This document shows, piece after piece, positions 49,941 to 57,558 of a DNA stretch of 64,000 bases. The notes under the pieces were generated by a model. That model saw only the letters and a program-made list of their open reading frames with translations. It ran no database searches and was not told the DNA's origin. How positions within the stretch are numbered: position 1 is the stretch's first letter; every line of letters begins with the position of its first letter. This stretch comes from Xanthomonas melonis (GTDB lineage Bacteria > Pseudomonadota > Gammaproteobacteria > Xanthomonadales > Xanthomonadaceae): the NCBI RefSeq assembly GCF_020783655.1, contig NZ_JAJGQH010000008.1, positions 62,001-126,000 on the forward strand, written 5' to 3'. Both the position numbers and the translations under genes were made by a program.

Positions 49941-51309
49941 GGCTTTGTTCCTTGTGTGGTGATGCGAAATTGATGGATAGCCGCCGGCCTTCTTGGCGGG
50001 CGCTGAATCGGCGCGGCCGAGTGGCCGCCGGTAGCCAGGCGAAGCGCTGCACAAGCCGCTGCCGGAGCCGATAGCTATTGGCGTGACGCAGGTGGCCGTC
50101 GTAGCTGGCCAGCCGCGCGCGGATGTCGCGCAGTTCCTGCGGAGTTGCTTTGATCGTGCTGCCCTGGACGTGCTTGCCTTCCCATTCCGCTATGGCTGCC
50201 CGCACGTGGCCGACCACGCGCTGCCGAGCGAGCGTGTGCGTTGGGTGGATCACGTAGCCCAGGAAGTCCAGGCCGTCGGTTAGGCGGCGCATGCGGATAT
50301 CGGATTTCAACCGCAGGCGAAGCGTCTGGTGCAGAAAGTCTTCGATCTGGGTCTGCCAGGTCTGGAGTTGTGCGCGGTCTTGGTGGAACAGAACGAAGTC
50401 GTCGACGTACCGTAGATACCGCTTGGCCTTCAGGGTGCGCTTGACGAACTGATCCAGCGCGTCGAGATAGACGTTCGCGAAGAACTGCGACGAAAGGTTG
50501 CCAATGGGTAAGCCATGCCCGACCGGAGCATTCTCCAGTCGCTTGTGCATCGGCACCTGCGCCCGCTCTGCGTCGGTAGCGCGGTACTGCACGCCAGCAT
50601 GCAGCGGCGAGCGGCGCAGCAGGGCGTGCGTTGTCTGCATGACCTGGCGATCGGCTCCAGCACGCTCCAGTCGCTTGCGTAGCATTGCCCACAGCGTCGG
50701 CCGGTGGATGCTGTTGAAGAAGTTGGCGATGTCCAACTGCAGATACCAGCCGCCACCCTGGCCGCTATCCACCTGACGGGTGAAGTCTTGCGCGCGCCGC
50801 ACAGCGGCGTGGCCACCGCGCCCGGTGCGATTGGCGTAGCTGTCATGGATAAAGCTTGGCTCGTAGATCGCTTCCAGCTGCGGCACGAGCCAGTGATGCA
50901 CCACGCGGTCGGCAAAGTCAGGCGCGTGGATCTCGCGCGCCTTCGGCCGTGTGGCAATGAAGCACGTGGATGGACGCGGCGACCATTCGCCGGCTGTAAT
51001 CTGCCGCTGCAACTGCAGCAGTTTGCACATCCATTCCGAATCGAAGCGCAGCTGGTTGTGGCTGGGCACTTTCTGCCGGCGTGCACGACGCCAGGCTTGA
51101 TACAGATCCTGCAGCTGGACTCCATTCCCCTGAAACTCACCGGCGCGGCGAACCGCCAACGCGAACCCGTTGTTGTTGCGGTGGTTGTTGTTGACGTTGC
51201 CGTTGTTGAAATTGACGTACCACGCGGACGCCGGAGACCAGGCGGCCGCATCCCCATACACTTGCGACCAGGTCGCGCAGCCCGGGTGTGGGTGGCGAGA
51301 CTTCGTCAT
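49933..51309 (-). CDS. DGR reverse transcriptase, template repeat in frame near N-terminus
   Basis: 458-residue reverse transcriptase of a diversity-generating retroelement. It would copy the template RNA with adenine-specific errors and supply the cDNA for mutagenic retrohoming. Key motifs: LQLDIANFF (first catalytic Asp, residue 193), the DGR hallmark IGNLSSQ (269-275, instead of QGxxxSP of group II introns) and YVDD (301-304). ATG 51309 overlaps the avd stop (ATGA), so translation is coupled. Residues 21-57 are the translated template repeat with ten Asn codons; family-like sequence begins at about residue 66 (LQDLYQAWRRARRQKV). No in-frame ATG, GTG or TTG lies between the template repeat and that point, so the extension is probably real. 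Confidence 0.96.
   Translation of the reverse strand: MTKSRHPHPGCATWSQVYGDAAAWSPASAWYVNFNNGNVNNNHRNNNGFALAVRRAGEFQGNGVQLQDLYQAWRRARRQKVPSHNQLRFDSEWMCKLLQLQRQITAGEWSPRPSTCFIATRPKAREIHAPDFADRVVHHWLVPQLEAIYEPSFIHDSYANRTGRGGHAAVRRAQDFTRQVDSGQGGGWYLQLDIANFFNSIHRPTLWAMLRKRLERAGADRQVMQTTHALLRRSPLHAGVQYRATDAERAQVPMHKRLENAPVGHGLPIGNLSSQFFANVYLDALDQFVKRTLKAKRYLRYVDDFVLFHQDRAQLQTWQTQIEDFLHQTLRLRLKSDIRMRRLTDGLDFLGYVIHPTHTLARQRVVGHVRAAIAEWEGKHVQGSTIKATPQELRDIRARLASYDGHLRHANSYRLRQRLVQRFAWLPAATRPRRFSARQEGRRLSINFASPHKEQSHA
51139..51248 (-). repeat. DGR template repeat (TR)
   Basis: 110-bp segment matching both variable repeats at every position except adenines of the coding strand. All 22 adenines lie in the central part (51170-51218); both flanks are adenine-free on this strand. 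Ten AAC/AAT codons (pattern N-F-NN-G-N-V-NNN-HR-NNN) allow wide amino-acid change without creating stops. The GC-rich 3' flank (from 51169 down to 51139) corresponds to the initiation-of-mutagenic-homing region. It differs from the variable repeats just beyond base 51139 (C instead of G). Confidence 0.96.
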
Positions 51310-51749
51310 GAATTGGCCCCCGCAGAGGCGGCGTGGGTACTCAGTTTCTGGTCACGCTGCGCGAAGCCCTCGCGGGCGGGCGCATTCTGGACCTTGGGGG
51401 TTTGTTGCTGGCGATGCCACCCACCAGCTTGTGCGCCTAGCTGTTCCGCAAGACGCGCCAGCACTTCAAACTGCCGGAAGCTGCTGCATGCATTGAGCAG
51501 CTTGGCAGTCTGCAGGTACTGCTTGAGCTCATCGATATCCCACACCAACTGCCGGACCCACTTGGCTTGGTTCTCACGGTCACGCCACGCACGATTCGCG
51601 TTGCGGTAGACGGCCATTGCCTGCTTGCGCAAATCGGTGCCGATTGCATAACGGTGGTAACGCACAAAGCGGCGCACGCACTGCTCAATCTCAACGAGGA
51701 GACGCTCGCAGGCTTTGATGATCGGCGGCGGTTGGAAGCGGGAAGTCAT
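51306..51749 (-). CDS. avd: DGR accessory variability determinant (Avd-like four-helix protein)
   Basis: 147 residues, helical and basic, with FQPPPIIKACERLLVEIEQC, YRNANRAWRDRENQAKWVRQ and QLVWDIDELKQYLQTAKLL, the four-helix-bundle pattern of the 23S-IVP/Avd family. Avd forms a pentameric barrel that binds the RT and template RNA and is needed for mutagenic homing. It lies directly upstream of the RT gene (ATGA overlap) and 21 bp downstream of the first variable gene. Confidence 0.9.
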   Translation of the reverse strand: MTSRFQPPPIIKACERLLVEIEQCVRRFVRYHRYAIGTDLRKQAMAVYRNANRAWRDRENQAKWVRQLVWDIDELKQYLQTAKLLNACSSFRQFEVLARLAEQLGAQAGGWHRQQQTPKVQNAPAREGFAQRDQKLSTHAASAGANS

Positions 51750-51770
51750 TATCTAAGCCCAAAAATCAAA

Positions 51771-52196
51771 TTACTGACCGGCGCGGCGAACCGCCAACGC
51801 GAACCCGAGGCTGCTGCGGTGGAGGTCGTTGACGAGGCCGCCGCCGAAATCGACGTACCACGCGGACGCCGGAGACCAGGCGGCCGGGGTCTTGCTCCAG
51901 TACCAATCGTTCTGGATGTCACGAAAGAAGTCGGTATCGATGGCGGGCAAGTAGCGTGTGCGGTCCACCAGCAGCTGCAGCTCTTCGATATTGGGCAGAT
52001 CCCAGTCACTCTGGCCGGCGAGAGTCAGCCCCTTGCAGGCAGCCTCACAATCGGCGTGAGGGACGTTGCTATCTACGATGCTGGTAGCCGTGAACGTGAG
52101 CCCATGAGCGGGAAGAAAGACGGCCACCCAATCGGCGGCATCGGCAGGAAGTTGCGCGCCATCGGCGCCGATCTTGATGTACTTGGCTTGCGACAT
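51771..52196 (-). CDS. DGR variable protein 1, DUF1566/C-type-lectin-like
   Basis: 141 residues, start MSQAKYIKIGADGAQLPADA after an AGGAG site. A DUF1566 (Lcl C-terminal) domain with CEAACKGLTLAGQSDWDLPN and EELQLLVDRTRYLPAIDTDF leads into the variable repeat (residues 104-140). Here template Asn positions have become D, G, G, L, N, D, L, S, S, L, while the scaffold AAWSPASAW and GFALAVRRAG is constant. Such C-type-lectin folds display the variable residues as a ligand-binding face. No signal peptide or lipobox is seen. The ligand is unknown. Confidence 0.9.
   Translation of the reverse strand: MSQAKYIKIGADGAQLPADAADWVAVFLPAHGLTFTATSIVDSNVPHADCEAACKGLTLAGQSDWDLPNIEELQLLVDRTRYLPAIDTDFFRDIQNDWYWSKTPAAWSPASAWYVDFGGGLVNDLHRSSLGFALAVRRAGQ
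51777..51886 (-). repeat. DGR variable repeat 1 (VR1)
   Basis: 110 bp, aligned without gaps to the template repeat. It has 14 substitutions, all at template adenines (coding strand); 96 positions are identical. It forms the last 37 codons before the stop of variable protein 1. Confidence 0.95.
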
Positions 52197-52229
52197 TTTG
52201 GTGCTCCTGTTGATGTTCAAAAAGGCCAA

Positions 52230-52775
52230 CTACTGACCGGCGCGGCGAACCGCCAACGCGAACCCGTAGCTGCTGCGGTGGAGGCCGTTGACGCCGCCGC
52301 CGTAGAAATAGACGCACCACGCGGACGCCGGAGACCAGGCGGCCGGGGTGCTTGTCCAGTGCCAGCGGGGCTTCACGCGTGGGAATGCATCGGTATCGAT
52401 GGCTGGTTCGTGCTGGCAGTCATCCACGAGGCCGGATAGTTCGGTGCGTGTGGGCAAGCGCCAATCGGAGAAGCCGAGCAGCCGCAATTCGCTGCATCGC
52501 GTCTTGCACGCGTCCTGATTGATGCCCGTGTCGGCATCTTCTTGGTCGCCGAGCGACTCCACGGACCACATCAGTCCGGTGGTGTTGTCGATCACGGCAA
52601 CGTGGTCGGTGCGGCTGTCGCCAGCCGTAACGCGTGTGCCATCGGCAAGTACTTTGGTGTAGCGCAGGACAGTGGATGTGTGAGGCACCTCGAAGGTTTC
52701 GAGGGTGGCCAGTTGCGGTTGCCGCGAGCGGACGATGATCTCCACGTCGGTGGTCTGGATGGTGATGAAACTCAT
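52230..52775 (-). CDS. DGR variable protein 2, DUF1566/C-type-lectin-like
   Basis: 181 residues, start MSFITIQTTDVEIIVRSRQP. A short beta-rich N-terminal part (1-45) precedes the DUF1566 domain: VLADGTRVTAGDSRTDHVAV, NTTGLMWSVESLGDQED, CKTRCSELRLLGFSDWRLPT. The variable repeat (residues 144-180) has Asn positions changed to Y, Y, G, G, N, G, L, S, S, Y, and one Tyr to Cys. It is paralogous to variable protein 1, whose gene follows 33 bp downstream. No export signal is visible. It is coupled to the upstream gene by ATGA. Confidence 0.9.
   Translation of the reverse strand: MSFITIQTTDVEIIVRSRQPQLATLETFEVPHTSTVLRYTKVLADGTRVTAGDSRTDHVAVIDNTTGLMWSVESLGDQEDADTGINQDACKTRCSELRLLGFSDWRLPTRTELSGLVDDCQHEPAIDTDAFPRVKPRWHWTSTPAAWSPASAWCVYFYGGGVNGLHRSSYGFALAVRRAGQ
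52236..52345 (-). repeat. DGR variable repeat 2 (VR2)
   Basis: 110 bp, gap-free to the template repeat, with 14 substitutions, all at template adenines. It differs from VR1 at nine of those positions, so the two repeats were mutagenised independently. Identity between the variable genes continues a few bases past the repeat (CGGCCGGGGT). Confidence 0.95.
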
Positions 52776-53059
52776 GCGGTGGTGACTCCTTCGGTGACGG
52801 CATTGAGGGCGGCGAAGTGCCGGGGTAACTCGGTGAGGTCTGGGCGCTGGCCGTTGCGCCAGTCGGCCTGGTAGCGGCGGCCGGCCTGCTCGCGGAGCTG
52901 TTCGATCTCGCGGGCTTCGGGCGATTGGGTGGTGCGGCGCAGCTGCCGGGCGTTCTCGTAACGGTGGAGGCGCGCCGCGGCGGTGATGTCCGGGGCCATG
53001 GCGGCGAGGTCGTGCTGCACGATGGCGTCCAGGCCGTGGCCGAGGAGGGCGATGGTCAT
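52772..53059 (-). CDS. Small helical phage protein
   Basis: 95 residues starting MTIALLGHGLDAIVQHDLAA. Highly charged helices (RYENARQLRRTTQSPEAREI) and YQADWRNGQRPDLTELPRHF follow. No family recognised. It overlaps both the methyltransferase stop and the start of variable protein 2 by four bases, so the methyltransferase, this gene and the DGR are translationally chained. Confidence 0.7.
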   Translation of the reverse strand: MTIALLGHGLDAIVQHDLAAMAPDITAAARLHRYENARQLRRTTQSPEAREIEQLREQAGRRYQADWRNGQRPDLTELPRHFAALNAVTEGVTTA

Positions 53060-55161
53060 GCGGCCACCGGCAGCGGCAGCGGTTTCGTGTCGAGGTTCGC
53101 CCGCGCCAGCGCCACCAGCGGCGGCGGACTGACCGAGTTGCCGCACATGCGCACCGCCGCGCTGGTGCTGATGGCGCGGCCGTCGGCGGTGTGGGTGATC
53201 CGGTAGGTTGCGGGGAAGCCCTGCGCGCGGAACAGCTCGTGCGGCTTGAGCATGCGCAGGCCGATATCGACGATGACGTAGGGCATGCCCTGGATCACCA
53301 CGGTGACCAGCGCCAGCCGGTCCTTGGTGGTGACCGTGTCCAGCGGGTCGCGCGGGTCCACGGCGATGCCGCTGCCGTAGTACTTCACAAGGAACGCGGC
53401 CACCTGCAGCGCGCCGGCCTGCTGCTCGGGGCTCAGCGTGCACTCGATCATGCCGTGGTGCACGGTGCTTGCGCAGACGGTGCCCAGGGGCTCATCGGCT
53501 GCCTGTCCGTGGGTGTTCTTGCGCATCGTCACCACGTGCGCGGTGGCGAGCTGCTGCTGGCTGCCGGTGGCGGTGATGGTGCTCATCGGCTCGCGCGCAT
53601 CGCGGCCGCCGCCTTCATAGAAGCCGCCGTTCGCCTGCTCAAGAAATGCGGTCATCAGGCCTTGGCCGCCGCTCGCGACGATGGTGCCGATCGGACCCTG
53701 GATATCGTTGACGCCATGGCTGAAGCGACCGCCGGGCTTCTTGCCCTCGCCATGGCCCATCTGCACCAAGCACGGAGCGGCGATCGCGTGCTTTACGCCG
53801 CCTGCGACAATGGTGCCGAGAGGCTGCTGCAGGTCCAGTGCGCGTGGCGCCTGTCCTTCGCGCTCGCCATAGCCGGTCTGCACCAGCGTCGGCGCGATCA
53901 GGCCTAGCGCGTGCGCCGCACCTGCAGGGCGTTTGGCACCGCCGCCGGCCGTGATAGTCGGCAACGGCTCGGTGACCGCCCGCCCGTCGCTGTCCCCACG
54001 GAACTTTGCCAGCACCGGCGCGACCGCCGAGAAGTGTCCACCCTTCACCCCGGCGCAGATCGTGCGCAGCGGCTCGTCGGCGCGCATGGTGCGCTGATTG
54101 CTGGCATTCGAGTGCTCGGTGATGAAAGGCGCCAGCCCAGGCGCAACCAGCATCAGCTCGCCGCGGTGCGCTGCGGTGATCGTCGGCAGCGGCGCCTGCA
54201 CGTCGTTGACGCGGTCCGAGCCCTGGTGCGTGGCCGGCACGATGAAAGGATCCGCCGACTGCAGCACGTGGCGCATCACGCCCTTGGCGATGCGGCGCAG
54301 CGTGGCGTCAGCGAGCGGCCGCTTCCGGGTGAAGATGGACGGGCAGGGCAGGGAGAAGTCCAGACAGTCAGCGGCGCGCACGCGCGGCTGCTGGCCGGGC
54401 GCGGTGCCGTGCGTTGGCGCTGGCCACACGATCGGCTCGCCATCGCGGCGCGCGATCAGGAACAGCCGCTCGCGGCTGGTGCCGGCGCCGTAATCGCTGG
54501 CGGTCAGCTTGCGCCACTCCACCCGGTAGCCCTTCGACTCCAGCGCCGCGACGAACTGGCGCCAGGTGCGGCCGCTGTGGCGCTTGTCCGGCACCAGCTG
54601 CTGATTCGATACCGGCACTCGCTCGCCGCGCGCCGCAACGGTGCCGTCCATCTTCAGCACGCGGCCGGTCGCCTTGCAGCGCTTGGCTACCAGCGGACCC
54701 CAGGTCAGGATCTGCCACACGTTTTCCAGCGATAGGATGCGCGGCGCGGTGTTCGTGCCGTCTCGCAAGTCCGCGCGCAGCAGCTGGCCGATCCACTTCA
54801 GCGCGACCCATGAGAGCGCCCGCGTTTTGTGGCTGCGCGGCTGGCCGCCCTTGGCCTGGCTGAAGTGCGTGCAGTCCGGCGAGGCATGGAACCAGCCGAT
54901 CGGGCGGCCGGCCACGTCCTTGCGCGGATCCGCATGCCAGATGTCTTCGCGGTGGTGGATCGTCAGCGGGTGGTTGGCCGCATGCATGCCGATCGCCCAC
55001 TGGTCGTGGTTGTAGGCCAGCGCCGGGTCCACGCCCAGCGCCTGCTTCAGCGCCTCGCTGGCGCCGCCGCCGCCGGCGAACAGATCGACCACGATCTCGC
55101 CGGGGCGCAGGCACGAGACCTGCGGAACGGGGAAGTTGAAGGAGTGCGAGCCGTCAGCCAT
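53056..55161 (-). CDS. DNA (cytosine-5) methyltransferase with PLxTI repeats
   Basis: 701-residue C5 methyltransferase. Motif I is VVDLFAGGGGASEALK (24-39), motif IV holds the catalytic Cys97 in ASPDCTHFSQAKGG, motif VI is SLENVWQI (144-151), motif VIII TSRERLFLIARRD (228-240) and motif X MCGNSVSPPPLVALA (672-686). The target-recognition region is unusually long. It carries eight copies of a P-[LIM]-x-T-[IV]-[TVC] element, at about residues 324, 364, 399, 447, 490, 525, 558 and 606. It probably protects phage DNA from restriction; no cognate endonuclease is adjacent. Confidence 0.93.
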   Translation of the reverse strand: MADGSHSFNFPVPQVSCLRPGEIVVDLFAGGGGASEALKQALGVDPALAYNHDQWAIGMHAANHPLTIHHREDIWHADPRKDVAGRPIGWFHASPDCTHFSQAKGGQPRSHKTRALSWVALKWIGQLLRADLRDGTNTAPRILSLENVWQILTWGPLVAKRCKATGRVLKMDGTVAARGERVPVSNQQLVPDKRHSGRTWRQFVAALESKGYRVEWRKLTASDYGAGTSRERLFLIARRDGEPIVWPAPTHGTAPGQQPRVRAADCLDFSLPCPSIFTRKRPLADATLRRIAKGVMRHVLQSADPFIVPATHQGSDRVNDVQAPLPTITAAHRGELMLVAPGLAPFITEHSNASNQRTMRADEPLRTICAGVKGGHFSAVAPVLAKFRGDSDGRAVTEPLPTITAGGGAKRPAGAAHALGLIAPTLVQTGYGEREGQAPRALDLQQPLGTIVAGGVKHAIAAPCLVQMGHGEGKKPGGRFSHGVNDIQGPIGTIVASGGQGLMTAFLEQANGGFYEGGGRDAREPMSTITATGSQQQLATAHVVTMRKNTHGQAADEPLGTVCASTVHHGMIECTLSPEQQAGALQVAAFLVKYYGSGIAVDPRDPLDTVTTKDRLALVTVVIQGMPYVIVDIGLRMLKPHELFRAQGFPATYRITHTADGRAISTSAAVRMCGNSVSPPPLVALARANLDTKPLPLPVAA

Positions 55162-55191
55162 GGGTGCGTGCGTCCTTTGTGGTGGTGTTCA

Positions 55192-55677
55192 TCAGGCGGT
55201 GGCGATGCCGCTCATCGACTGCCGGTAGCCACCTGGGCGGCGGATGGGGGTGTTGCCGAGGACTTCGATGCGGCCGCCGTGGGCTTGGAAGTCGGCGATT
55301 TCCTGCGCAATGCGTGCGCTTTCAATTGCCTTCTTCTGCGCGGCACTCAACGCAAGCACCGCATGCGATGGGGTGGTGTGCGACGGCACAACCGCAGGCT
55401 TTGTGCGCCTTGCAGTGTTCTCGGCGTCCGATGTCAGCGTGCGGGCCACCTTGGCGCGCGTAGCCGCCGTCAGGCTCCAGCGCGTGCCGGTCGGATCAGG
55501 CGTGCGGATGACAAGGCCCGTGCCGCGCATTGCGTTGAGTGCGCGCGTGACCTGTGACTGCGTGCACTCGGGCGCGGCGGTGGCTTGCAGGGCGGCACTG
55601 GTGACGCCGTCCTTCGCGTGGAAGAGGCCTGCGCGCAGCTGCGCGGCGAGGCCTTTCGATTGCATGCCGCTGCTCAT
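55192..55677 (-). CDS. Phage protein with winged-helix-like N-terminus
   Basis: 161 residues. GLFHAKDGVTSAALQATAAP, QSQVTRALNAMRGTGLVIRT and TGTRWSLTAA form a DprA/MarR-like winged-helix pattern (about 15-75). The C-terminal half (ALSAAQKKAIESARIAQEIA and a basic tail) is unassigned. The stop lies 30 bp before the methyltransferase start. A role in gene control is inferred. Confidence 0.65.
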   Translation of the reverse strand: MSSGMQSKGLAAQLRAGLFHAKDGVTSAALQATAAPECTQSQVTRALNAMRGTGLVIRTPDPTGTRWSLTAATRAKVARTLTSDAENTARRTKPAVVPSHTTPSHAVLALSAAQKKAIESARIAQEIADFQAHGGRIEVLGNTPIRRPGGYRQSMSGIATA

Positions 55678-55931
55678 GCCGCACCTGCCTGCGATACAGG
55701 CGCGGTGAGCTGCTGCGCGTGCGCAATGCCGCGAGCATTGAGCGTAACAACGCTGGGGAAATCGCGGTGGTCGAAGTCGGCCAACCTGCTTTCCTCCAGC
55801 CAGTTGATGGCGCGGCGAGTAAAAGCGCGATCCGTTGCGCCACGAAAGCCGGCGCGCGTACGACGCAGTGCGTGATCGGGGGACTGGAATGCCGCGAGCA
55901 GCGCTTCGCGGACGATGGGCTTGAGGTGCAT
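55674..55931 (-). CDS. Small phage protein
   Basis: 85 residues, MHLKPIVREALLAAFQSPDH at the start, with RAGFRGATDRAFTRRAINWL and a VTLNARGIAHAQQL tail that looks like a compact winged helix. It overlaps the next gene by four bases. No function assigned. Confidence 0.65.
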   Translation of the reverse strand: MHLKPIVREALLAAFQSPDHALRRTRAGFRGATDRAFTRRAINWLEESRLADFDHRDFPSVVTLNARGIAHAQQLTAPVSQAGAA

Positions 55932-55939
55932 ACGGACTC

Positions 55940-56245
55940 CTAGGCGGCGTGTGCCGCTGGGTTGAGGGCGGCCAGCGCTTCTTCGCGGGCGCGGCCGATC
56001 AGTGACAGCGGCACGCGCTGCAGGCCAAGCGGGTCGGTCCAACGGTTCTCCACGAGCGAGCGCAAATGCGTCGGCCGCGTGGCCACGCCGCAGCGGGCGC
56101 ACTGGATGTGAAACGTCACAGGCACGGGCGTGCCCAGGCGGGTGCGCAGGCGCAGCGGTGCGCCGTGCGTTTCCACCCACTGGGGGTGGTGGCCGGCGCG
56201 GCAGCCGGGGATGCTGGGATGCAGCGGGATGGCGATTTGACGCAT
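55940..56245 (-). CDS. Small phage protein with Cys pair
   Basis: 101 residues, starting MRQIAIPLHPSIPGCRAGHH after GGAGG at seven bases; an ATG two codons upstream is too close to that site. VTFHIQCARCGVATRPTHLR contains a CxxC that may bind zinc with the upstream Cys/His. It resembles short zinc-ribbon phage proteins. No known function. Confidence 0.65.
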   Translation of the reverse strand: MRQIAIPLHPSIPGCRAGHHPQWVETHGAPLRLRTRLGTPVPVTFHIQCARCGVATRPTHLRSLVENRWTDPLGLQRVPLSLIGRAREEALAALNPAAHAA

Positions 56246-56247
56246 GG

Positions 56248-56502
56248 TCATGCCTCCAGTGAGTAGATATCGGCGTTGCCGGCGAGCAAGCCGGGGATGG
56301 GCCGCACGGTGTCCTCCACGCCGGCATGGATGGCTGCCAGGCACTCGTCCGTCTCTGCCGTGCACGCGCGTGCGATGACGGCCCAGAACGCAGCCAGCTG
56401 TGCCTCGCCGCGCAGGCGTGCCTGGGTGGCCTGCGTGTAGGCGTACCGGTGGGCCGCAAAGGCGGTGCGCATGCGGCGGTCCAGGGAGATGTCAGCGGCC
56501 AC
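56248..56502 (-). CDS. Small phage protein, GTG start
   Basis: 84 residues, (M)AADISLDRRMRTAFAAHRYA, helical throughout (ARLRGEAQLAAFWAVIARAC). It begins with GTG inside the end of the preceding membrane-protein gene. Function unknown. Confidence 0.6.
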   Translation of the reverse strand: MAADISLDRRMRTAFAAHRYAYTQATQARLRGEAQLAAFWAVIARACTAETDECLAAIHAGVEDTVRPIPGLLAGNADIYSLEA

Positions 56503-56620
56503 GGGCGATGGCCTCTGCGTGTTCGGCGTGTGCCTGCGCGAGCTCCAAAATCCGGTGGGGTACTGCGTAGCAGGCCAACAGGGCGACCAGGCACCAGGCG
56601 GCGCGCATGCGGCGGCTCAT
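56492..56620 (-). CDS. 42-residue single-pass membrane protein
   Basis: MSRRMRAAWCLVALLACYAV begins a single hydrophobic helix (about residues 7-20), then a short charged helix (LELAQAHAEHAEAIARGR). The start overlaps the end of the next upstream gene by four bases and the end overlaps the following gene by 11. Size and position suit a small phage accessory peptide. Confidence 0.55.
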   Translation of the reverse strand: MSRRMRAAWCLVALLACYAVPHRILELAQAHAEHAEAIARGR

Positions 56621-56931
56621 GGCTGCACCTGCCGGACGCGGCGGCCGGCGCGATCAAGCCAGCGCACGGCAGCGCGCAGCGCAGTAGCGGACATGCGGTA
56701 CCGGCCGGCGCCGATCTGCAGCTCGGTCGGGCGCGCTACCAGTTGCCGCGCGAACCCCACCGAGACCTCCTGCGCGGTGCGGCTGTACTCGCTGGCATAC
56801 AGGCCGGCCCAGACATGCCCGCGCCCAAACTGCGTGCTGTCGGGCGTCACCTGCAGGCACAGCAGCTGCCCTCGGTGGCCAGTGGCGAAGTCGGCGCATT
56901 GCAACGCGGCAGCGGGTGTGTGGGTGCGCAT
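56617..56931 (-). CDS. Small phage protein
   Basis: 104 residues from MRTHTPAAALQCADFATGHR, with GHVWAGLYASEYSRTAQEVS and VARPTELQIGAGRYRMSATA. The start 56931 was preferred to an upstream ATG because it abuts the previous gene (one base between). No recognised domain. Confidence 0.65.
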   Translation of the reverse strand: MRTHTPAAALQCADFATGHRGQLLCLQVTPDSTQFGRGHVWAGLYASEYSRTAQEVSVGFARQLVARPTELQIGAGRYRMSATALRAAVRWLDRAGRRVRQVQP

Positions 56932-56932
56932 G

Positions 56933-57226
56933 TCAGGGCACCTCGCGCACGGCAATGTCGTGCTCACGCAACCAGGCGATGATCGCCACGCGCGTGTCGT
57001 CATCGGCCGGGATGGCGGTGTTGCCGAACACCATGCAGTGCGTCGGCACGCTGCTCACCTGGTCACGGTCACAGCGGGTGAGGCTGTAATGTTCGGGGGC
57101 GCCGTCGCCCATCACCGGGCACACGGCGGCCAGCACGGTGTCGCCGACAACGGTCAATTGCAGTCGCAGGTCGCGAGCAAGACGGAAGCGCGCGGTGGAG
57201 CGGGCGGATGCGGTGGCGGCGGTCAT
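56933..57226 (-). CDS. Small phage protein
   Basis: 97 residues, MTAATASARSTARFRLARDL at the start, LTVVGDTVLAAVCPVMGDGA and HCMVFGNTAIPADDDTRVAI further on; mixed beta/alpha. It overlaps the upstream gene by four bases. Unknown function. Confidence 0.65.
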   Translation of the reverse strand: MTAATASARSTARFRLARDLRLQLTVVGDTVLAAVCPVMGDGAPEHYSLTRCDRDQVSSVPTHCMVFGNTAIPADDDTRVAIIAWLREHDIAVREVP

Positions 57227-57558
57227 GCCGGCAATGCCTCAGAGGTGCGGCTCGGCGCGTCTTGCATCACGTCATCCGCCCAGGCCTTGAGCGCCATCCA
57301 CGATGCGGGCGGCAACTCAATGCAGCTGTGGTCGAGCCAAAGGCAATGACGTATGCCGTCTGTTTGCGCCAGCGTCTCGAAGGACGGCTGCGCACCATCG
57401 CTACCGACGATGGTGACGAGCTGGGTTGCAGCTGCTCGCTGGCGCTCGTAATAGACCTCGGCGATCCAGTAGCGCGCACGTGTTGCCGCGTTGAGGCCGG
57501 TGGACAGGACGGCCTTCGTTGGGCCGTAGCACGCTACTTCCAGGCGCGTGGCGCTCAT
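57223..57558 (-). CDS. Small phage protein
   Basis: 111 residues, MSATRLEVACYGPTKAVLST, with RARYWIAEVYYERQRAAATQ and LVTIVGSDGAQPSFETLAQT. Mixed alpha/beta composition. It overlaps genes on both sides by four bases. No family recognised. Confidence 0.65.
   Translation of the reverse strand: MSATRLEVACYGPTKAVLSTGLNAATRARYWIAEVYYERQRAAATQLVTIVGSDGAQPSFETLAQTDGIRHCLWLDHSCIELPPASWMALKAWADDVMQDAPSRTSEALPA

Noticed and set aside
49933-51309. A group II intron or retron reverse transcriptase
   Set aside because: The IGNLSSQ motif, the Avd-like partner and the TR/VR pairs point to a DGR. No intron RNA structure or msr/msd-like inverted repeat was seen.
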